This document shows positions 6,954 through 9,427 of a DNA stretch of 9,427 bases, one piece after another (within the stretch, counting starts at the first letter, position 1; each line of letters starts with the position of its first letter). The notes under the pieces were generated by a model, which searched no databases, was not told where the DNA came from, and saw nothing but the letters and a program-made list of their open reading frames with translations. The position numbers and the translations under genes were made by a program. The stretch is from JAVBKP01 sp031553975 (GTDB lineage: Bacteria; Bacillota; Clostridia; Peptostreptococcales; Anaerovoracaceae), in assembly GCA_031553975.1 (NCBI GenBank), contig JAVBKP010000088.1, positions 1-9,427 of the forward strand. Direction: 5' to 3'.

Positions 6954-6958
6954 ATGAG
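6931..6958 (+). repeat. palindromic repeat, copy C, overlapping the FtsX stop codon
   Basis: The core GGGACGGTTCTAAATGAG (6941-6958) is identical to copy A at 2013-2030. It is preceded by CTCATCAATT; the outer CTCAT (6931-6935) and ATGAG (6954-6958) are complementary. Codons from about 6933 and the TAA stop (6951-6953) of the permease gene lie inside the repeat. Confidence 0.8.
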
Positions 6959-6961
6959 GGC

Positions 6962-6997
6962 TTAAAACCTTACTATTCCCATATACTTACATGCTGG
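6962..6997 (-). pseudogene. remnant copy of an aldo/keto reductase 3' end
   Basis: These 36 bases match 7023-7058, the last codons of the reductase gene, with two differences and a 61-base period. Read on the - strand they give PACKYMGIVRF and a stop, against PACKYMGIIRF in the intact gene; one change is I to V and the other silent. Similarity ends upstream of the Pro codon. It is either a small tandem duplication or the tail of a lost second reductase gene. Confidence 0.65.
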
Positions 6998-7024
6998 AAA
7001 GCGTAGCTTAGGGGCCCCAGCTTT
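6998..7024. other. GC-rich palindrome between convergent genes
   Basis: AAAGC (6998-7002) and GCTTT (7020-7024) surround the perfect palindrome GGGGCCCC (7011-7018), with AGCT on both sides. It may help end transcription of the convergent permease and reductase genes, although no T run follows on either strand. No clearer terminator was found for the + strand operon. Confidence 0.35.
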
Positions 7025-8063
7025 AAAATCTTATTATTCCCATATACTTACATGCTGGGGTGCAATACCCACATGTCAAACATAGTTGCTGGTTTATCTC
7101 TGCTAGGCCTTCTTTGTTATAGGAAATGGCCTTATTAGGACAACGTTTTATGCATTCGCCACAGCCCATACAATCCCCTTGATCAATGCGTACTTTTTTA
7201 TTTTCAACATTTGGTTTGTAAGAAGGGTCTATGCGATTTTCCATGATCTCAATGGCATGACTCACTTCATCCATTGCACCAAATCCCATCATGATGGAAG
7301 CTATGCCAGGCAGGTTACGAACGTAGTTTATGGCGGCATGATAGTCTGACGTCAGGTTACCACCGCCAAATACCTTCATAGCAAATACACCTTTGCCCGC
7401 GTTACTAGCTACCTCAATAGCCTTAGCCATATTTTCTTTGGTTCCATGTCCATCAAAATGACGAATACCAAGGCTCTTAAAGTTAATGAGAGGGAATAAA
7501 ACGTCTGCAAATCTCATATCGGATAATGGCCTGTCTAACACATCACCATTCTCGTTTGTAATGCTCATACCCGCTACAGCCTGTGCAACATCAACATTGT
7601 GGGTGGAAATTCCAATATATTTCACTTGTCCGCTGACTTTGGCATCTCTCAAGGCCTGCCACGCACCAACACGGTCTTTAAAATCCTCCTCGGACCGAAT
7701 CTCGTGCAACATAAATATCTCTATGCACTCACGATCCGTTTCACATAAACAGTCGTCAATGGCACGTTTCATGTCAGCATAGGAATACGCTAGGGACTTA
7801 GAGCATATCACAAGTCCATCTTCACCATTGGCTGATCCTTCTACTTTTGTGCCTTCAAAAGTCTTTAAAGCCTCTCTGATCACAGGGTATGTCTGATAAT
7901 ACTCAGCCGTATCAACAAAGTTAATACCTTGCTCTAAAGCACAACGAAGTAGGGTAGCACCCTCTGCTACAGATAAATTTAGCTGCCAAGGGCCTACTGT
8001 TAGCGCACCAAAGCCCACAGGGGTTACATATAAATCCGTATTTCCTAATTTTATTTTTTTCAT
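7023..8063 (-). CDS. aldo/keto reductase with C-terminal 2x[4Fe-4S] ferredoxin domain
   Basis: Residues 1-280 form the AKR (beta/alpha)8 barrel: KKIKLGNTDLYVTPVGFG at the N-terminus and a visible catalytic tetrad D51 and Y56 (in FVDTAEYY), K89 (ICSKS) and H120 (FMLHE). Residues 298-338 add two cluster-binding motifs, CMGCGECIKRCP (C298, C301, C304, C308) and CLTCGYCTPAC (C328, C331, C334, C338). The 346-residue length fits the ferredoxin-fused AKR group common in anaerobic clostridia, which probably links barrel chemistry to low-potential electron carriers; the substrate is not known. GAGG lies 4 bases before the ATG. No clear -35/-10 pair was found upstream; the predicted antitoxin promoter (8081-8109) faces away from it. 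The 3' end is duplicated at 6962-6997. Confidence 0.94.
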   Translation of the reverse strand: MKKIKLGNTDLYVTPVGFGALTVGPWQLNLSVAEGATLLRCALEQGINFVDTAEYYQTYPVIREALKTFEGTKVEGSANGEDGLVICSKSLAYSYADMKRAIDDCLCETDRECIEIFMLHEIRSEEDFKDRVGAWQALRDAKVSGQVKYIGISTHNVDVAQAVAGMSITNENGDVLDRPLSDMRFADVLFPLINFKSLGIRHFDGHGTKENMAKAIEVASNAGKGVFAMKVFGGGNLTSDYHAAINYVRNLPGIASIMMGFGAMDEVSHAIEIMENRIDPSYKPNVENKKVRIDQGDCMGCGECIKRCPNKAISYNKEGLAEINQQLCLTCGYCTPACKYMGIIRF

Positions 8064-8080
8064 AATGCCTCACAATTTTA

Positions 8081-8109
8081 TTGATAGTTTCATATATGTA
8101 TTGTATAAT
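8081..8109 (+). promoter_or_regulatory. promoter of the putative antitoxin RNA
   Basis: TTGATA (8081-8086) and TATAAT (8104-8109) are separated by exactly 17 bp, giving a strong sigma-A promoter directed away from the reductase gene, with a start near 8116. No protein-coding gene lies downstream on this strand before 8519; instead a terminator hairpin follows within 100 bases. Confidence 0.75.
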
Positions 8110-8115
8110 TTAATC

Positions 8116-8215
8116 ATTAAGGATTACCGCCTTTTAGGTGGCGGTCTGTCCTGGATTTTTGGTTCAAGAAAGCCGTCAAAATCTGAAAGGAATTTGACGG
8201 CTTTCTTATTTATTT
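8116..8215 (+). ncRNA. putative antisense antitoxin RNA of a type I toxin-antitoxin locus
   Basis: A strong promoter (8081-8109) and a terminator (8166-8215) define an RNA of about 100 nt. It is complementary to the last codons and 3' region of the toxin gene at 8210-8299, the convergent 3'-overlap arrangement known for txpA/RatA and bsrG/SR4 of Bacillus. It should fold into a 5' hairpin (ACCGCC 8126-8131 with GGCGGT 8140-8145) and the 15-bp terminator hairpin, and has no sensible reading frame. Its first bases, GGATTACCG and GGCGG then CTGTC, are repeated at the start of the predicted toxin mRNA. Assignment as antitoxin is inference from position, size and signals. Confidence 0.65.
8166..8215 (+). 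terminator. terminator of the antitoxin RNA, possibly bidirectional
   Basis: AAGAAAGCCGTCAAA (8166-8180) pairs perfectly over 15 bp with TTTGACGGCTTTCTT (8193-8207) around a 12-base loop. On the + strand a T-rich tail follows (ATTTATTTTG). On the - strand the A/T-flanked stem could also end the toxin mRNA, but its tail GAACC is poor in T. Confidence 0.8.
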
Positions 8216-8299
8216 TGTCTTGTTCTTAGACAAGGCAATAATAGCGACTACAAATAGACCTAGGGTACTATAAGCCATAAGAGCTTCATATGTAATCAT
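8210..8299 (-). CDS. putative Hol-Tox family type I toxin, 29 residues
   Basis: The peptide begins MITYEALMAYSTLGLF, continues with a hydrophobic stretch (VVAIIAL) and ends in a basic tail, SKNKTK. The MxxYEALM start, one membrane helix (about 9-24) and lysine-rich C-terminus match the small 'putative holin-like toxin' group (BsrG/TxpA-like), whose members act at the membrane when overproduced. AGGAGGTGA (8307-8315) is a near-perfect Shine-Dalgarno 7 bases before the ATG, and a near-consensus promoter lies at 8358-8386. The leader is about 50 nt. A convergent antisense RNA overlaps the 3' end. The gene is too short for routine ORF calling. Family match is by recalled pattern, not a search; toxicity is inferred. 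Confidence 0.85.
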   Translation of the reverse strand: MITYEALMAYSTLGLFVVAIIALSKNKTK

Positions 8300-8306
8300 A
8301 AGAAAA

Positions 8307-8315
8307 TCACCTCCT
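8307..8315 (-). promoter_or_regulatory. very strong Shine-Dalgarno of the toxin gene
   Basis: On the - strand the sequence is AGGAGGTGA, complementary over nine bases to the 16S rRNA 3' end, 7 bases from the ATG at 8299. Type I toxins often pair such strong sites with mRNA folding that hides them until processing. Confidence 0.85.
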
Positions 8316-8357
8316 ACATTGGAGAGTGACAGGCCGCCAAACGGTAATCCTATACAG

Positions 8358-8386
8358 ATTATAAGTCATTTTACATTTAATGTCAA
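8358..8386 (-). promoter_or_regulatory. near-consensus sigma-A promoter of the toxin gene
   Basis: On the - strand TTGACA (8386-8381) and TATAAT (8363-8358) match the consensus exactly with a 17-bp spacer. Transcription should start near 8350-8351, so the mRNA would begin with (A)GGATTACCG, the right arm of the locus inverted repeat. Confidence 0.9.
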
Positions 8387-8407
8387 TTATTATTTAAAAT
8401 GTAAAAT
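8368..8407. repeat. 11-bp inverted repeat over the toxin promoter
   Basis: ATTTTACATTT (8368-8378) and AAATGTAAAAT (8397-8407) are perfect inverted copies separated by 18 bases. They enclose the toxin -35 box; the left arm occupies the promoter spacer. This could be an operator or an A+T-rich terminator for + strand transcripts. The remaining stretch to 8518 shows nothing else I can support beyond an A+T-rich region with a possible -10 (TATAAA, 8478-8483). Confidence 0.45.
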
Positions 8408-8518
8408 AATAATTTTAATTTTCTAAAGCATATTTTACCATATTTTCGCACAGACTACAGTTGAATGATAGTACAAATATAAATTTTAACAATGATAAGT
8501 GAGAAAGGGGAGTACAGT

Positions 8519-8728
8519 ATGTTTTTAGGAAAAAAACATCGCATGATGATATGTGGTGTTACAACAATGATTGTCATTGGCGGAGTAGCCGCTGTTAGTA
8601 TGTTTGCAGTGATGCCACCAAGAAAACAAAGAGCTATCAAAAGAGGTCTTAGAAAAGCCATTGATGACCTTAACGAATTGGCAGATGATATAACAGATAC
8701 AGTGAAAAATATCAACTGCGATATGTAA
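8519..8728 (+). CDS. small single-pass membrane protein with amphipathic C-terminal helix
   Basis: The ATG at 8519 is preceded by AAAGGGGAG (about 8504-8511) at good spacing; an in-frame ATG at 8492 lacks a binding site and would add nine polar residues. The 69-residue product starts MFLGKKHRMMICGVTTMIVI, has one hydrophobic segment (about 9-32), a Pro-Pro-Arg-Lys junction (PPRKQRAIKRG), then an acidic, probably helical segment (KAIDDLNELADDITDTVKN) and ends NCDM. This YtxH-like plan of an anchor plus charged helix is common in small clostridial membrane proteins, but I do not recognise a named family. It stands alone, about 220 bases from the toxin start on the opposite strand, with no clear promoter. 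Function is unknown. Confidence 0.72.
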   Translation: MFLGKKHRMMICGVTTMIVIGGVAAVSMFAVMPPRKQRAIKRGLRKAIDDLNELADDITDTVKNINCDM

Positions 8729-8756
8729 TTCATATAACCGACATATTTCTAAACCC

Positions 8757-8857
8757 AAAATTTGGGACGGTTCTAAATTGCTGACTAAATGGTCATTTAA
8801 TTAGGTGGGGTCCCCGAAATGCGCCGCATTTTGGGGTACAGCCGCCGTCCCAATTTG
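8757..8857. repeat. composite palindromic element, copy D (MITE/REP-like)
   Basis: An element of about 100 bp has inverted ends AAATTTGGGACGG (8758-8770) and CCGTCCCAATTTG (8845-8857). Inside are two hairpins: TAAATG/CATTTA (8786-8799) and CCCCGAAATGC/GCATTTTGGGG (8812-8836, loop GCC, one G-T pair). The core GGGACGGTTCTAAAT (8764-8778) is shared with copies A, B and C, and GGGTACAGCC (8834-8843) with copy A inverted. It contains no coding sequence and could be a non-autonomous element moved by an IS200/IS605- or RAYT-type transposase elsewhere in the genome. Confidence 0.72.
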
Positions 8858-8866
8858 TATATTTAA

Positions 8867-9427
8867 TCATTTATACACAATGAGGCACCTAGGTGCGGTA
8901 AATGGGCCGGACATACAAATCCTTTCTATATCCCAATCCTGTAGGTCCTGTATATTACATTGTTTAATGTCTGGTGTAGGCCACGAATCTTTATTCATCT
9001 CACGAGGATTGATCTGCCTACCATCCTCATCAAGTCCATCACATGTAATACCTGACATATAGGCCAGCCAAAGTTCTATTTCTTCAGCATTTTGCAAATG
9101 TTCTTTTATATACTCCCGTAATTGACCCACCCGCTGGCTTGATTGACCCCACTCTAAAGAGGCGATATAGTCCTTATTTGTATACTCTTTGGCATCGCAC
9201 AAATCATCTGTTTGCTTAATTGCAAGTTCGTCAAATGAGTCTTGACTCTTGGCTATTAATATAGTTTTAGCGTTTTTCTCTTTTTCAGTTTTTTTCTCAA
9301 AAATATCTAATATCCAATCCTCAAAAGGATGCCCCATAGCCTTTGCTTCATTAAAAGAAACATGTGTAAGTTCCTTATTGTCCACTTCTTCTAATGGTAC
9401 ATTACTAGCCATAAACATATATGCAGT
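8867..9427 (-). CDS. hypothetical soluble protein, 5' end beyond the window
   Basis: The reading frame stays open to the window edge. ATGs at 9418 and 9412 are possible starts, but the frame continues upstream and neither has a visible binding site, so at least 186 residues of a probably longer protein are present. No membrane segment is visible. The region has an acidic character, a helix rich in K and E (IFEKKTEKEKNAKT), then YTNKDYIASLEWGQSSQRVG, REYIKEHLQNAEEIELWLAY, and a C-terminal DWDIERICMSG ending PRCLIVYK. I recall similar unnamed proteins in Lachnospiraceae-type genomes but no defined function. Its stop lies 10 bases past composite repeat D, which may separate it from the convergent 8519-8728 gene. 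Confidence 0.75.
   Translation of the reverse strand, partial: TAYMFMASNVPLEEVDNKELTHVSFNEAKAMGHPFEDWILDIFEKKTEKEKNAKTILIAKSQDSFDELAIKQTDDLCDAKEYTNKDYIASLEWGQSSQRVGQLREYIKEHLQNAEEIELWLAYMSGITCDGLDEDGRQINPREMNKDSWPTPDIKQCNIQDLQDWDIERICMSGPFTAPRCLIVYK

Larger units (their letters stand above)
8121..8350. repeat. split inverted repeat bounding the toxin-antitoxin locus
   Basis: Left arm GGATTACCG (8121-8129), GGCGG (8140-8144) and CTGTC (8146-8150) is complementary to right arm GACAG (8328-8332), CCGCC (8334-8338) and CGGTAATCC (8342-8350): 19 pairs in three blocks. The arms lie at the predicted 5' ends of the antitoxin RNA and toxin mRNA. Confidence 0.75.

Noticed and set aside
7486..7782. A 98-codon + strand frame opposite the aldo/keto reductase
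   Set aside because: The reductase on the other strand has its catalytic tetrad and cluster motifs intact; this frame has no recognisable domain.
8116..8350. A riboswitch or T-box upstream of the reductase gene
   Set aside because: The strong structure here is directed by promoters that do not lead into the reductase coding sequence, and the toxin frame and antisense RNA explain it better.
8455..8758. Two - strand frames of 92 and 77 codons opposite the 69-residue membrane protein
   Set aside because: Neither has a binding site, while the + strand gene has a strong one and a coherent membrane-protein layout.
2013..8778. The recurring GGGACGG motif as a CRISPR array
   Set aside because: Copies are kilobases apart, in both orientations and without regular spacers.
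8805..9062. An 85-codon + strand frame running through repeat D into the last gene
   Set aside because: It starts inside a palindromic repeat and is antisense to the longer - strand gene, with no coding features.

Overview
The window looks like chromosomal DNA of a low-GC, anaerobic Gram-positive bacterium, most likely a clostridial (Lachnospirales-like) species. This rests on A+T-rich intergenic DNA, strong GGAGG-type ribosome binding sites, canonical TTGACA/TATAAT promoters, a ferredoxin-type aldo/keto reductase, a Hol-Tox-type small toxin and dispersed GGGACGG palindromic repeats. Species cannot be read from the sequence alone.

Layout. Positions 90-878 (+) encode a membrane-anchored SIMPL-domain protein. 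It converges with 885-1502 (-), a membrane-anchored protein I do not recognise. Overlapping divergent promoters at 1552-1598 separate that gene from a Dabb-domain protein (1653-1952, +). A 327-base gap (1953-2279) holds a palindromic repeat that doubles as a terminator, three tandem triloop hairpins and a strong promoter. The promoter starts a five-gene + strand cluster: a DUF2089-like helix-turn-helix protein (2280-2585), a 68-residue membrane protein (2586-2792), a polytopic Wzy_C/O-antigen-ligase-like protein (2855-4354), a MacB/LolD-type ABC ATPase (4351-5037) and an FtsX-like permease (5034-6953). The last three overlap as ATGA, so they are probably co-translated. An aldo/keto reductase with two 4Fe-4S motifs lies on the - strand (7023-8063), next to a stray second copy of its own 3' end.

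The gap upstream of the reductase (8064-8518) looks empty by ordinary gene calling but contains what appears to be a complete type I toxin-antitoxin locus: a 29-codon Hol-Tox-like toxin on the - strand (8210-8299) with a near-consensus promoter and Shine-Dalgarno, and a convergent antisense RNA of about 100 nt on the + strand (about 8116-8215) with its own promoter and terminator. A split inverted repeat makes the two predicted transcripts start with nearly the same sequence and makes the predicted toxin mRNA ends complementary. Beyond it lie a 69-residue membrane protein (8519-8728), a composite palindromic element of about 100 bp (8757-8857) and the 3' part of an unrecognised soluble protein running off the window (8867-9427, -).

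Most notable: (1) the toxin-antitoxin locus; (2) the ligase-like/ABC/FtsX operon, whose ligase-like member has Phe where the family usually has a catalytic His; (3) a family of at least four GGGACGGTTCTAAA-containing palindromes, one of which supplies the last codons and stop of the FtsX gene.
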